From positions 62,001 to 126,000 of the forward strand of contig NZ_JARVTG010000001.1 in NCBI RefSeq assembly GCF_029846635.1: a DNA stretch of 64,000 nucleotides, in the 5' to 3' direction. The position numbers were made by a program, and so were the translations under genes. The DNA comes from Pokkaliibacter sp. MBI-7 (GTDB lineage: Bacteria; Pseudomonadota; Gammaproteobacteria; Pseudomonadales; Balneatricaceae). This document shows positions 7,648-17,514 of the stretch, piece by piece. The notes beneath the pieces were generated by a model that saw only the letters and a program-made list of their open reading frames with translations, ran no database searches and was not told the origin of the DNA. The stretch's first letter is position 1; each line of letters opens with the position of its first letter.

Positions 7648-8070
7648 GTGACTAAAAACGAGGATGCACGCTACCTGCCTGAGCGGCTGAATCGGGAGCC
7701 CACGGTGATCCGTGGGCTAACCAACAACGAGCTGTTACTGGTCATCGGCAGTGGTGTGGTAGTGGGCCTCGTGCTGGGAGTGTTCATCGTCGTTCTGCTA
7801 CTGCCAGGGCAATTGCCGGCCATCCCCACCAGTATGGCGGTGTGTGGCTATCTGGCCCTGCGTTTTGGCAGCGACCGACTGGCTGCCGCCAAACGCAATA
7901 AGCCCGGTGCCTGGTTTTACCGCATGTTGGAGTGGCGGCTGCATCACGGCAGTGTCAGCCGCCTGTTTTTTCGTAAGGCATCACTGATCGATCAGGATGC
8001 AACCTGGTGGCTCCGCCGTGAGGGGGTACGGCGCCGATTGAGACGGAAACGCCAGGGCATGTTCGACTGA
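7648..8070 (+). CDS. ICE membrane protein, TIGR03750 family
   Basis: 140 residues from GTG 7648. Diagnostic opening YLPERLNREPTVIRGLTNNEL, then two membrane segments (about 31-53 and 58-75) and a basic cytoplasmic tail (LAAAKRNKPGAWFYRML, TWWLRREGVRRRLRRKRQ). It is TraL/VirB3-like in size and layout and belongs to the conserved run TIGR03750, PFL_4703, PFL_4704 and PFL_4705 of G-type conjugation systems. Inner-membrane component of the secretion channel. Confidence 0.85.
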   Translation: MTKNEDARYLPERLNREPTVIRGLTNNELLLVIGSGVVVGLVLGVFIVVLLLPGQLPAIPTSMAVCGYLALRFGSDRLAAAKRNKPGAWFYRMLEWRLHHGSVSRLFFRKASLIDQDATWWLRREGVRRRLRRKRQGMFD

Positions 8071-8153
8071 TGGCCCTGGATACCTCTCAGATAACGCGCC
8101 ACTGCTAGCTACCTTCTTCCCACGCTGTATTCCTATTTCACTCTGGAGTTTTT

Positions 8154-8792
8154 ATGAGCCGACATCGCACTGCGCTGTCATCACGAGACTCGCACATCAC
8201 CAGTCTGCGACTGGTGATTGCGCTGTTAGCCGCGATTGCAGGGTTCACGTCGTGGGGGTGGTATACCGCTCCCCGTCATTTGACTGTACACAACCCGCCT
8301 GACCTGCGCAGTGGCAGTACCCGCGCCTGGTGGGAGGTGCCACCCAGCACGGTTTACTCATTTGCCTTTTATATTTTCCAGCAACTGAACTACTGGCCGC
8401 GTGATGGTGAGAGTGACTATCACGAGCGGATTGAGACGCTGCGTGCGTATCTCACCCCGTCCTGCAAGGCCTGGCTGGATAGCGACTATGAACGCCGTAA
8501 GGTGAGCCAGGAGCTGACCGACCGGGTGCGTTCTGTCGCAGAGATTCCAGGGCGCGGGGTTTCGGATGACCGGGTACATATCCAGGATCGCGACCACTGG
8601 GTGGTGGATCTGGAGTTAATGCTGACCGAAAGCGTTCATGGTGAGTCGGTCAAGAAGCTGGCCATGCTGCATCCGTTGAAGGTGGTGCGCTGGGATATGA
8701 ATCCTGAAACGAACCCATTTGGACTGGCCCTGGATTGCTATGACTCCCTGCCAGAGCGACTGGATGGCAGTGTGATGGAGGAGGTGAAATGA
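8154..8792 (+). CDS. ICE protein, PFL_4703 family (TIGR03746; TraE/VirB8-like)
   Basis: 212 residues. Short cytoplasmic N-terminus, one membrane segment at about 18-38 (LRLVIALLAAIAGFTSWGWY), then a periplasmic domain with VYSFAFYIFQQLNYWPRDGE, YLTPSCKAWLD, HWVVDLELMLTES and NPFGLALDCY. The topology and place in the operon fit the VirB8/TraE role, an inner-membrane scaffold contacting the VirB10-like protein. A 83-bp gap with CTCTGGAG precedes ATG 8154. It overlaps the next gene by 4 nt. Confidence 0.85.
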   Translation: MSRHRTALSSRDSHITSLRLVIALLAAIAGFTSWGWYTAPRHLTVHNPPDLRSGSTRAWWEVPPSTVYSFAFYIFQQLNYWPRDGESDYHERIETLRAYLTPSCKAWLDSDYERRKVSQELTDRVRSVAEIPGRGVSDDRVHIQDRDHWVVDLELMLTESVHGESVKKLAMLHPLKVVRWDMNPETNPFGLALDCYDSLPERLDGSVMEEVK

Positions 8793-9775
8793 AGATGATG
8801 ACACGCATGGGTGTAAGCCTGGTCGTGGGGATGGTGCTGTCTCCCCTGGCTTCTGCCGTGGAGCTGGTGCACTGGAATCGGGTGCCGATCAAAACCGCAC
8901 TGGCTGTCGGCCAGGAACGGATTGTCTATGTGGATCGTAATGTGAAGCTGGCCCTGCCGGTGGCCCTGGCCGATACCCTGCGGGTACAGAATGCCGGTGG
9001 GGCGCTGTACCTCAAAGCCGCTGCACCCTTTCCCGAAACCCGTATTCCGCTTCAGGTAGTGGAAACAGGCGAGATTATTCTGCTGGACGTGACCGCGCAG
9101 GATGCGGCCACCGTCACAGCCAACAGCTCGGCCTATGAGCCGATGAAGGTGCTGTACGGGGAAGGGGATGACCTGAGCAGCTTTGGTATCACGGCAGGTC
9201 TGTCGCCCAACTATGCCAGTGATGGGATGCCGGGCAGTGCAGGTGCGGGCGCCGTGTCTGCTCGTGCGTCAGGTTCGTCAGCGAACAGCGCAGCGGCTCC
9301 CGCCGCACCGCGCCCGACGGCCGATGATGCCGTCGCCGGTCGCATTGGCCGCACGGATGCCACCTCTCGCACTCCTGCCCCTATTTCTCTCACGCGCTAT
9401 GCCGCGCAGAACATGTACGCCCCGTTACGTACCGTCGAGGCACTGCCTGGTGTGAGCGCGGTACCCGTGCGCGCCAAAGGCCCGCTGGGATCGCTGCTGC
9501 CCTCGCTCGATGTCGATGCCCGTGCCGTCGCGGCCTGGAAACTGGCTGACTACACCGTCACGGCAGTACGCCTGATCAATCGGGCTCCTCGTGCGGTCCT
9601 GCTCGACCCCCGTCTGCTGAATGGGGATCTGTATAGTGCCGCCTTTCAGCATCCGACGCTGGGGCCGGCAGGTAGCGCCGAGGATACCACGACGGCGTAT
9701 CTGGTGACGCAGGGCAAAGGTCTGGAGTCCGCCCTGCTGCCCCTGCCCTACCGCCCAGCTAAAGGAGCGAAATGA
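8789..9775 (+). CDS. ICE protein, PFL_4704 family (TIGR03749; TraK/VirB9-like)
   Basis: 328 residues with a signal peptide cleaved after about LASAVE. The N-terminal domain opens VELVHWNRVPIKTALAVGQE and continues ERIVYVDRNVKLALP and RIPLQVVETGEIILLDV, a beta-rich TraK/VirB9-like outer-membrane core fold. A low-complexity Ala/Ser/Pro linker (about 145-190) leads to a second domain (YTVTAVRLINRAPRAVLLDP). It probably forms the outer-membrane core complex with the neighbouring VirB10-like protein and lipoprotein. Overlaps both neighbours. Confidence 0.85.
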   Translation: MKMMTRMGVSLVVGMVLSPLASAVELVHWNRVPIKTALAVGQERIVYVDRNVKLALPVALADTLRVQNAGGALYLKAAAPFPETRIPLQVVETGEIILLDVTAQDAATVTANSSAYEPMKVLYGEGDDLSSFGITAGLSPNYASDGMPGSAGAGAVSARASGSSANSAAAPAAPRPTADDAVAGRIGRTDATSRTPAPISLTRYAAQNMYAPLRTVEALPGVSAVPVRAKGPLGSLLPSLDVDARAVAAWKLADYTVTAVRLINRAPRAVLLDPRLLNGDLYSAAFQHPTLGPAGSAEDTTTAYLVTQGKGLESALLPLPYRPAKGAK

Positions 9776-11298
9776 TGGCGACGATCAGAAGCAATGGACT
9801 ATTGAAGGTCATCATTCCTGCTGCGGTCATCGGTGCCGTCGCGATTGCCTACTCTGGCCGCGACGACAGCAGTAGCGACACGCCGGCGCAGGCAGCCCAG
9901 GGTACCTCTGTGCGGGAGTTGACGTCGGAGGAGAAAAAGCGGTTGGGCATGGACGGTGCTCAGGACACGGTGTCCGCACTGGTCGCAAAGATTGATCAAA
10001 TGCGCGATTCGCAGTCGAAATCCAACCAGCTGATGCAGCAGTTGCTGGAGGAAAACGACACCTTACGGCAGAAGGCCGGGGATGTGGAAGGTGCAGCCAG
10101 TACCGCTGTCTCCAGTCAGCTGGCATCGGCCAAGAACGAGCTGATGGGACAGGTCGGTGAGCAGCTGTCCCAGTTCGAGAACCGCATGAATACCGTCACC
10201 AGCCAGCTGAACGCAGTGGGCAGCGACGGCGCCGTCTCAGGCTCATCCATGGGGGGAGCGGGCTCTGTGCCCCTGCCTGCGGATGCGGGTTTAGGGGGGC
10301 TGGGGGGTACCGTGACCTTCGGCGGGGAAACCTATATGTGGGTGGAGCCGCAGGACATGCGTAAGACCGATGCCAACGGCATGGTGTCCAGTACGGGAAG
10401 TCAGTTCAGTTTCCCCTCGTCATTCGGTGAGGTGGGTTCGCTGGCTGACAAAGGACTGAGTTCACTCAACAGCGCCACAAACGGTGCGGCGGCTCAGGTG
10501 CTGGGAAGTTCAGCAGAGGAAGACGCTGTGCCAGTGTACACCGTCGCAGAGAACGCCACCCTGATGGGTTCGGTCTCTATGACCGCGCTGTTGGGACGTA
10601 TCCCGATCAATGGTTCTGTGCAGGACCCCTACCCATTCAAGGTTGTCATCGGTTCAGACAACCTGATGGCTAACGGCATCGAGCTGCCGGATGTGGCGCA
10701 GGCCGTGGTATCAGGTGTGGCCACAGGCGACTGGGTACTGAGCTGTGTGCGGGGTTCTGTCACTTCCATCACCTTCGTTTTCACCGACGGCACCATTCGC
10801 ACTATCAACGGCCAGAGCGAAGAAGGCGGGCAAAGTCAGGGCAACGGATCATCGGCATCAGGTGCCGGAGCGCAGGGAGCGACACAAAGCCTGGGATGGT
10901 TATCCGATCCCTATGGGATTCCCTGTATCTCCGGTGAGAAAAAATCCAATGCCATGGAGTACCTGTCGACTCAGTTCGGTTTAGGGATGGCCACCGCAGC
11001 GGCCTCCGCTTCTGCCCAGTCAGAGACCACGTCGGTCACCGGGACGGATGCCGTGGTCACTGCTGTCACAGGCGATGCGGGTAAATATGCGCTGAATAGC
11101 GGCATCGCCGGCGGCCTGGAGAAAGTCAGCGAGTGGGTCGCTCAGCGTTACGGCCAGACCTTTGATGCTATCTACGTGCCACCGGGTCAGCCGGTGGCGC
11201 TGCATATCACCCGGGAGCTCAAGATCGATTATGAGCTGAATGGCCGCAAGGTCAGTTATCTGTCGGGGGCGGGTGGCCGTTCTGGGGCGTTGGATTGA
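9772..11298 (+). CDS. ICE protein, PFL_4705 family (TIGR03752; TraB/VirB10-like)
   Basis: 508 residues. One N-terminal membrane segment (LLKVIIPAAVIGAVAIAYSG), a coiled coil at about 60-150, then a VirB10-like beta-barrel core (PVYTVAENATLMGSVSMTALLGRIP, QDPYPFKVVIGSDNLMANGIELP, TFVFTDGTIRTINGQ) and a C-terminal segment ending YVPPGQPVALHITRELKIDY. It spans the envelope and links the inner-membrane ATPase machinery to the outer-membrane core. A Ser/Gly/Gln-rich insert lies at about 355-375. It overlaps the upstream gene by 4 nt. Confidence 0.85.
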   Translation: MMATIRSNGLLKVIIPAAVIGAVAIAYSGRDDSSSDTPAQAAQGTSVRELTSEEKKRLGMDGAQDTVSALVAKIDQMRDSQSKSNQLMQQLLEENDTLRQKAGDVEGAASTAVSSQLASAKNELMGQVGEQLSQFENRMNTVTSQLNAVGSDGAVSGSSMGGAGSVPLPADAGLGGLGGTVTFGGETYMWVEPQDMRKTDANGMVSSTGSQFSFPSSFGEVGSLADKGLSSLNSATNGAAAQVLGSSAEEDAVPVYTVAENATLMGSVSMTALLGRIPINGSVQDPYPFKVVIGSDNLMANGIELPDVAQAVVSGVATGDWVLSCVRGSVTSITFVFTDGTIRTINGQSEEGGQSQGNGSSASGAGAQGATQSLGWLSDPYGIPCISGEKKSNAMEYLSTQFGLGMATAAASASAQSETTSVTGTDAVVTAVTGDAGKYALNSGIAGGLEKVSEWVAQRYGQTFDAIYVPPGQPVALHITRELKIDYELNGRKVSYLSGAGGRSGALD

Positions 11299-11309
11299 GG
11301 GGGAATGGG

Positions 11310-11831
11310 ATGATGGCAAGTAAATGGATTGCGGTGCTGGGGATGGTTGCTGTTGCAGGTATGACAGGCTGCTCGACCTCCAAAGACAAGATGTTTCCCA
11401 CTAATGGGGCAACCATGCTGGATATCTACCATGGTCAGGGGATTGATACCGCAGGGCTGAGCGGGATGGGCGGTACCAGTACGAACCAACGTCAGTTGAT
11501 GGATGCCCGCGCGTCACTTCGTCGCCCGCTGGGTGACGGTATCTATGATCAGCAGGCGTTGGCCACGGCAGGCAAGCCCACCGCCGAGGTGATGGTGGCC
11601 AGGCAGGCATGGGGCAATCGGGTGGCTGAGGTGAACGGGGATTACACCCGCACGGCGGCCAATGAGATCGTCAGCCAGTTCCCGCGCCTGCCCAACCCGG
11701 ATCTGGTGGTGTATGTGTTTCCGCACCTGGCCGGTAATGAGCCGGCACCGATTCCGGGTTACTCCACGGTGATCCCGTTCTATTCGCGGATCCAGTACGC
11801 GATGCCCGGCGAACGCCTGGGCGACTACTGA
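11310..11831 (+). CDS. Conjugative transfer lipoprotein, TIGR03751 family (TraV/VirB7-like)
   Basis: ATG 11310 (or 11313) follows GAGGGGGAA; the frame also extends to 11295. About 173 residues. Lipoprotein signal with lipobox ending MTGC, then STSKDKMFPTNGATMLDIYHG, which is the signature of the family. The C-terminal domain has RLPNPDLVVYVFPHLAGNE and IPGYSTVIPFYSRIQYA. Outer-membrane-anchored part of the core complex together with the PFL_4704 and PFL_4705 homologues just upstream. Confidence 0.85.
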   Translation: MMASKWIAVLGMVAVAGMTGCSTSKDKMFPTNGATMLDIYHGQGIDTAGLSGMGGTSTNQRQLMDARASLRRPLGDGIYDQQALATAGKPTAEVMVARQAWGNRVAEVNGDYTRTAANEIVSQFPRLPNPDLVVYVFPHLAGNEPAPIPGYSTVIPFYSRIQYAMPGERLGDY

Positions 11832-11844
11832 TAGCGAGGAAGCA

Positions 11845-14772
11845 ATGATGGGAGTCATGGAGAAGTTGCGGAGCGCCTTTGCTCTGCAGGGCGATGGTAA
11901 ACACGTTGTGTCCCTGGCAGACGGGTCCACGCATGAGCGTATTTCGCGCTCAAACATGACCATCGCAGACGAGCAGGCGTTTATGAATAAGGGGCAGGAA
12001 TTCAGCTCCTTTGTCGACCTGCTGCCCTGGGTGGATTACAACCATAAGCATCAGGTGTTTGAGCTGGAGGACGGGAGCTCGGTAGGCGTGGTGTTTGAGC
12101 TTAAGCCCGTGATTACCGAAGGGCGTGACGATGCATTTATCGAAAACGTCCGTTTTCAGGTGCAACAGGTACTGCAGTCATCCTTCGATGAATATGACAC
12201 GGAGCCTTGGGTAGTGCAGCTTTACTGCCAGGATGAAACCAGCTTTAGCTCGTACCTGGAACATCTCGATGCCTATATCGATCCCATGATCGCGGATACC
12301 GAGTTTACTCAGGCCTATCTGAAGCAGATGGAAGGCCATTTGCGGGGGATCAGTAAGCCCGGCGGGCTGTTTGAGGACACGGCAGTGACGCGCAACCCCT
12401 GGCGTGGCCAGATCCGCCGCACTCGCCTGGTGTTGTACCGACGTTTTGAGGCGAACTTTTCCCTCAAAGGCCACTCGACTGAGGATGAGTTTGAGACGGC
12501 GGTGCAGGACATCAATGACACCTGTGCCCGTCTGGTGGCAAACCTGGAGTCCATCGGGATCGATGTCCAGCGCTGTGATGGCCGCAGTGTGTTTCAGTGG
12601 CTACTGCCCTGGTTTAACCCCTGCCCCACGCTGACGCAGGGTGATACGGAAGCGCTCGGCCGGCTTGCACACTATGTCGATGAGGAGCCCCCTGAGGGGC
12701 GAAGTCCGCTGCTGGACGATTTCTCCGAGTGCCTGATGTATTCCCACCCGGCATCGGATGTGAATCGCGGTGTCTGGCTGTTTGATCGTATGCCCCATCG
12801 CGTGATCATGATGAATCGATTCAAGCAGGTACCTCGCCCCGGCATCCTGACGGCGGAGTTGCGACGTGGCCGCATGGTCAATTCGCTATTCGACTCCCTC
12901 CCGGAGTCCACCATCATGACCATGACGATGGTGATCACGCCACAGGACTCAATCGAAGCCCATATCGATAAAATCCGGGACAGCTCGTCCGGCCATTCCA
13001 ATGATGCAACAGCGGCACGTAAAGAGTGTGATGTGGCACAGCGTAAGCTGCTGGCCGGTGACAAAATGTGCCGTTTTTCATTGGCCTTCTATGTCCGTGG
13101 TCAGGATATGGCCCAGTTAAATGAGCGTACCAACCAGATTATTGCCGTCACGCAGACAGCAGGTATCGAAATGGTGGATCCGCGCCATGAGGTAGCACCG
13201 CTCAATAGCTATCTGCGCTGGCTGCCTATGAACTACAAGCCACATGAGGACCGCAAGCACTGGTATGTCAATCTGGCGTACTTTGATCATCTGGCCTCGA
13301 TTGTGCCCATCTTTGGCCGCGCCGTCGGTACCGGCAATCCCGGTTTTACGGCGTTCAACCGGGGCGGTGGCCCTCTTACCTTTGACATGCTCTCCACCGC
13401 TGACCGGGCAAAAAATGCGCACATGCTGTTGCTGGGGCCGACAGGGGCCGGTAAGTCCGCCACCCTGGTGGCCATGCTGACGCAAGTGCTGGCCATCCAT
13501 CGTCCCCGTGTCTTTTTGATTGAGGCCGGTAACAGCTTTGGGTTGTTTGCGGACTACTGTCAGTCACTGGGGCTCAGCGTCAATAAGGTGTCGCTCAAAC
13601 CGGGTTCGGGGGTACGTCTGAACCCCTTTGCCGACAGCCATTTGTTGTTCGAGTCAGGACGAAGCTATGACCCGGATGACATCAGCGATGATGAGGCTGA
13701 CGACAGTGATGATGATGAAGGCGATGCGCAGCGGGATGTGCTGGGTGAAATGGAAGTGGCTGCCCGGCTGATGATTACCGGCGGTGAAGAGGCTGAAATC
13801 AAAGAGTACAAGCGGCAGGACCGCTCGGCGGTGCGTCGGGCCATTCAGCAGGCAGCGGAAGAGGCGTACGCCGGGAAACGGCAGATGACCGCACCGGACC
13901 TGCAGCGCGCCATGCGTGCCATGGCCCGTGATCCGGATCAGTCTGAGACCCGCCGCTTACGTATCGAGGGCATGGCGGATGCGCTCGATCTCATGTGTGC
14001 ACCGGGCTCGTTTGAGGAAGAGATGTTCGCCAAAGAAGGTACCCCCTGGCCAGAAGTGGACGTTACTGTGGTGGATCTGGCCACGTTATCGCGTGAGGGT
14101 TACGAGGGGCAGTTATCCCTCGCACTGATCTCACTGTTTAACCACATCAACAACATTGCCGAGCGTGACCAGTTCTCAGGGCGGCAGATCGTGGTGCCTA
14201 TCGATGAGGCGCACATTGTGACGGTCAACTCGCTACTGGCTCCCTATGTGGCCAAGATCGGCAAGATGTGGCGAAAGCTGGGGGCCTGGTTGTGGCTGGC
14301 CACCCAGAACATGGACGACTTCCCGGACTTTGCCAAGAAGCTACTGGGGCTTTGTGAGTGGTGGATCCTGCTGGTGATGGAGCCTGCCGAAGTAGAGCAG
14401 GTGGCGCGCTTCAAGACACTGAGTGCCGATCAAAAACACCTGGTGTTGTCCGCCCAGAAGGAAAAGCACAAGTACACCGAAGGGGTGGTGCTCAGCAAGA
14501 ATCTGCAGATGCTGTTCCGCTCAGTCCCGCCCAGTTTGTATCTGGCGTTGGGGATGACGGAGAAGGAGGAAAAGAAAGCCCGTAAGGGGTTGATGGATGA
14601 GCACGGTGTCTCTGAGCTGGAGGCGGCCCTGATGATCGCTCAGAAGCTGGACAAGGCGCGGGGATTGGGAGTCAACAGTTCTGCCGGCATTAGCAGCGAG
14701 CTCTGCCAGCATCTGAATCCAGACGGGATCTATTCGCCGAAGAAGCCGGCATGGTACCCCCACCCGTACTGA
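11845..14772 (+). CDS. traC: Conjugative transfer ATPase, PFL_4706 family (TIGR03744; VirB4/TraC-like)
   Basis: 975 residues. N-terminal TraC/VirB4 domain (about 40-500, e.g. SSFVDLLPWVDYNHKHQVFE). Walker A LLLGPTGAGKSATLV lies at about residues 528-540 and Walker B IVVPIDEAHIV at about 780-790. An acidic insert (DDISDDEADDSDDDEGD, about 612-630) interrupts the ATPase domain. It powers pilus and channel assembly at the inner membrane. GAGGAAGC precedes ATG 11845/11848. It is the last gene of the first conjugation block, before a terminator. Confidence 0.92.
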   Translation: MMGVMEKLRSAFALQGDGKHVVSLADGSTHERISRSNMTIADEQAFMNKGQEFSSFVDLLPWVDYNHKHQVFELEDGSSVGVVFELKPVITEGRDDAFIENVRFQVQQVLQSSFDEYDTEPWVVQLYCQDETSFSSYLEHLDAYIDPMIADTEFTQAYLKQMEGHLRGISKPGGLFEDTAVTRNPWRGQIRRTRLVLYRRFEANFSLKGHSTEDEFETAVQDINDTCARLVANLESIGIDVQRCDGRSVFQWLLPWFNPCPTLTQGDTEALGRLAHYVDEEPPEGRSPLLDDFSECLMYSHPASDVNRGVWLFDRMPHRVIMMNRFKQVPRPGILTAELRRGRMVNSLFDSLPESTIMTMTMVITPQDSIEAHIDKIRDSSSGHSNDATAARKECDVAQRKLLAGDKMCRFSLAFYVRGQDMAQLNERTNQIIAVTQTAGIEMVDPRHEVAPLNSYLRWLPMNYKPHEDRKHWYVNLAYFDHLASIVPIFGRAVGTGNPGFTAFNRGGGPLTFDMLSTADRAKNAHMLLLGPTGAGKSATLVAMLTQVLAIHRPRVFLIEAGNSFGLFADYCQSLGLSVNKVSLKPGSGVRLNPFADSHLLFESGRSYDPDDISDDEADDSDDDEGDAQRDVLGEMEVAARLMITGGEEAEIKEYKRQDRSAVRRAIQQAAEEAYAGKRQMTAPDLQRAMRAMARDPDQSETRRLRIEGMADALDLMCAPGSFEEEMFAKEGTPWPEVDVTVVDLATLSREGYEGQLSLALISLFNHINNIAERDQFSGRQIVVPIDEAHIVTVNSLLAPYVAKIGKMWRKLGAWLWLATQNMDDFPDFAKKLLGLCEWWILLVMEPAEVEQVARFKTLSADQKHLVLSAQKEKHKYTEGVVLSKNLQMLFRSVPPSLYLALGMTEKEEKKARKGLMDEHGVSELEAALMIAQKLDKARGLGVNSSAGISSELCQHLNPDGIYSPKKPAWYPHPY

Positions 14773-14909
14773 AGGTGCGCAGCTGTATCGGCAGGAGTGT
14801 CAGTCACTCCGTAGCAGGGCTGGCTGGAGCAGTTTACACCCAGCCTGACTGCGGCAGTCGGTAGGCTGACAGAGCATCGTGAGGGGCAGGATAACGTGGA
14901 GGGGACAGC

Positions 14910-14946
14910 AAAGGGTGACGGTGTGTGAGCACGTCACCCTTTGTTA
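14910..14946 (+). terminator. Rho-independent terminator after the VirB4-like gene
   Basis: AAAGGGTGACG (14910-14920) pairs perfectly with CGTCACCCTTT (14932-14942), followed by GTTATT. In the rest of the 340-nt gap (14773-15110) I see only an AT-rich stretch (about 15005-15110) likely to hold the promoter of the next gene. Confidence 0.75.
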
Positions 14947-15110
14947 TTGGTGGTCAGGGCGTGAGCGTGGCCAGTGAGGCCAGACCTGCCTGGCGCTCAC
15001 TCGATATACGCACAGTGGAAACATATACTCCCCCCTAGATTGCCAGACGCCTCTTGTCTGGCAGACTGCTATATACCAACACATCATTCATAGAAAATGA
15101 GAGGTAACGA

Positions 15111-15965
15111 TTGAAGATTTTCAAGCTACGACCCAACGACACTCTGCACTATCCAATTGATAAAGAGACTTTTGAAGAGGTCACCCTTAAACAAACTCCC
15201 TACTACTCTGGGGGGTCACATTTCGCCGTCTGTCCAGCGTGTGACAATCCCATTCAGCTGATAGGACTGATCCCTACTCATACCAACGATAAAGCACCGT
15301 ACGGCAAACACTTCAGAAATGGGATCCCAGGTTTAGCTCGCTACAGTCAGTTCGAGTACGATTGCTGTCCGCTGGCAGCCCGAAAAACGTATGACAGAGA
15401 ACAGAGACGGCCTTCTGGCGGAGCTCTCAGCAACAAAATCCTTACGATTCTCCGCGAACATTTTGATCGGGTTGTGTACGTGCTTGAGAAAACAACAGGT
15501 ATTTCGATCAGCGACAACATGGCCGAAGCCATGCTAACCCGCTATCTGGAACAAAGTGCTCACACCTATGTGGGGTCATCGCTCATCAATATTCCCTGGA
15601 TGCTGGCGTATTTTTCAAACTCACAGGGGATGTATAAGCGCCGGATCACCAATGAAAAAATGCAGCAAAGCATTTTGAAAAAAATCACTGCGGTTCAATT
15701 TGATGCGAACAATCGTCTGGAGAATAAGCCTGGACAATATGTGACACTAAACGTGTGCTTCATTCATCATCAAACTGATGGCGAGGGGGGAGAGTATGTG
15801 GATATGGTGGTGTCTGAGGGAATGAGCTTTGATGAAGGCCATATCGTATACAAAGAACGTCAGGTCTTTGACCATGACTTCCTTGAACGCCTCATGCGCA
15901 AGGAAGGCAATGAGAGCAAGCGACGTCAGCATTTGATCGACATCGCTCACCGTTTAATTCCTTAG
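15111..15965 (+). CDS. Hypothetical protein with Cys motifs (284 aa)
   Basis: Translation appears to start at TTG 15111, with GAGGTAACG immediately upstream; no ATG is better placed. 284 residues, soluble. The N-terminal region has a zinc-ribbon-like CPACDNP and a later CCPLAARKTY, with KAPYGKHFRNGIPG between them. The rest is helical and Lys/Arg-rich toward the end. The gene is AT-richer than the conjugation genes on either side, which suggests separate acquisition. No family assigned; a nucleic-acid-binding role would be a guess. Confidence 0.6.
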   Translation: MKIFKLRPNDTLHYPIDKETFEEVTLKQTPYYSGGSHFAVCPACDNPIQLIGLIPTHTNDKAPYGKHFRNGIPGLARYSQFEYDCCPLAARKTYDREQRRPSGGALSNKILTILREHFDRVVYVLEKTTGISISDNMAEAMLTRYLEQSAHTYVGSSLINIPWMLAYFSNSQGMYKRRITNEKMQQSILKKITAVQFDANNRLENKPGQYVTLNVCFIHHQTDGEGGEYVDMVVSEGMSFDEGHIVYKERQVFDHDFLERLMRKEGNESKRRQHLIDIAHRLIP

Positions 15966-15968
15966 GTT

Positions 15969-16268
15969 TTACTCTGACGCTGGCTGAAGAGTAGCAGCCC
16001 CTGCTTGCTGCCACTGTTGTATCGGCCAGTTGTACGCATTCCCTACCTCTACCCACCAGGACTCTGGCAGCGGTGGCAGTATGCCACGGGCTTCTGCGAT
16101 AGCCACACACCCCATGATGGTAGTCAGGGGCATGGAGAAGGCGTGGTAGTTATCGCGCATGGCAAACAGCAGGGGTTCATCGCAACACTGGCTGGGAGGC
16201 TGTGGCGGCGCCAGGGGCTGATCTGCCAGGGTGGCAGGATTCTGTTGGGCTTGTTCCAGTTCGGACAC
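15969..16268 (-). CDS. Small hypothetical protein, convergent with upstream gene
   Basis: On the minus strand AAGGAG precedes a GTG at 16268 by 9 nt; an upstream TTG at 16286 is the alternative. About 99 residues with a Pro/Gln-rich N-terminus and a convincing core (LLFAMRDNYHAFSMPLTTIMGCVAIAEARG, given here in two parts: LLFAMRDNYHAFSM and PLTTIMGCVAIAEA). It ends 3 nt from the stop of the gene at 15111. No family recognised. Confidence 0.5.
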   Translation of the reverse strand: MSELEQAQQNPATLADQPLAPPQPPSQCCDEPLLFAMRDNYHAFSMPLTTIMGCVAIAEARGILPPLPESWWVEVGNAYNWPIQQWQQAGAATLQPASE

Positions 16269-16562
16269 GACTTCGATCTCCTTCAACTCAGGGAATGGCC
16301 AGTGTCCACATTTTTACCCCGCTTCTCGACAAAGAAACCTTACACCGCTTTGTAGAGTTACTGATGACCTCTTCCCCTAAGGATCAGCCTGAATAACCGG
16401 CGCTCACCTCAGTTGAGCCAACCGCAGAACGTCATCAAAACGACATGACCCTGTAATGAACCGGAACTGGTGGACGTTCTTGTTTACTTAATTAGCAATC
16501 GTTTCGATGACTGGTGTAGTCCAGTTTAGTCAGTGCTTTCTTCACGATGTCCAAGGAGGGTC

Positions 16563-17495
16563 ATGGTGTCTTTGTCTTCTGCTTTCGTCTTTCCTTCTGC
16601 CGCTGTTCAGGCTGGTGATCCCTCTCCTTCTCTGTCTGCCTGGATGCGTTCGGCGCTGTCGCTGGACGGTGCCGGGTCAATGTCGTCTGCAGCGTCACCG
16701 GAGGGGGCGGGGATTCTGCGTCTCTCCCCTACTCTCAGTCAGCTAACACAATGGCTGCGTCAGGCTCAGCAACGGCTGATCCGGCACCGTGCAGCACTGG
16801 AACCTGGGGTGCCGGAGGTGTTGTATGTGGCCACGTCGCTGGATGCAGAAACGCTGGGGACCGGCTTTGCGTTGATGGGGGACTGGGAGATGGCTCGCTG
16901 TTACTGGCAACGGGCCTGTCAGTATGGTTTACAGCCGCTGCGCATGGCTCAGGAAAGGCCGGATGATGACCCGGTGCTCATACAGGGGACGACGGCCTGT
17001 GATGTCCTTCGTCTGGTGGTATGCGCGCTGGCTGCGGGTGATCGTGATCTGCAGGAGGAGATCCTGCAGCAGTACCCGACCTGCCCCCTTCGCCTCACGC
17101 GCCAGGTACTGGTGCTGGATGGTATGGCTGACAGTATTCTGCAGGCCATGGCTGCCTGTTTGGCGGGCTATGCGGACATAGCCCGGCAGGTACTGCAGCT
17201 TGGCATGGGGCAACTGCCGGAGGATCCTGCCCTGTCCGGCTGTTATCAGGGGCTGGTGAACATGGCCTGGGCGCTGCTGGGGATACTGAACCAGGATCAG
17301 GACACCTTTAATGCCGGTCTGATGGGACAGTTGGCTGTGCATTATCAATGGGCGCTGTGCAGTGGCCGTGAGATGGAGGAGACCTATATCTGTTTATCAG
17401 CCGTGGCCATGGTCAATCTGGGGCTACAGTGCGGCCTTGAGCAGCAGGTGTTTGATCTGTTGATTCCACAGGGATTGATCTGTCAGACCGGGTGA
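16563..17495 (+). CDS. Hypothetical helical protein (310 aa)
   Basis: ATG 16563 is 5 nt after AAGGAGGG, an excellent ribosome site. 310 residues. After a Ser/Ala-rich N-terminus (about 1-50) the protein is a series of amphipathic helices (LTQWLRQAQQRLIRH, LGTGFALMGDWEMARCYWQRA, AACLAGYADIARQVLQLGMG) reminiscent of tetratricopeptide-like repeats. It could be a scaffold or an immunity-like protein, but nothing decides. The 290 nt upstream show no other gene. Confidence 0.6.
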   Translation: MVSLSSAFVFPSAAVQAGDPSPSLSAWMRSALSLDGAGSMSSAASPEGAGILRLSPTLSQLTQWLRQAQQRLIRHRAALEPGVPEVLYVATSLDAETLGTGFALMGDWEMARCYWQRACQYGLQPLRMAQERPDDDPVLIQGTTACDVLRLVVCALAAGDRDLQEEILQQYPTCPLRLTRQVLVLDGMADSILQAMAACLAGYADIARQVLQLGMGQLPEDPALSGCYQGLVNMAWALLGILNQDQDTFNAGLMGQLAVHYQWALCSGREMEETYICLSAVAMVNLGLQCGLEQQVFDLLIPQGLICQTG

Positions 17496-17514
17496 GTGGC
17501 CCCGGTGGTGAGGC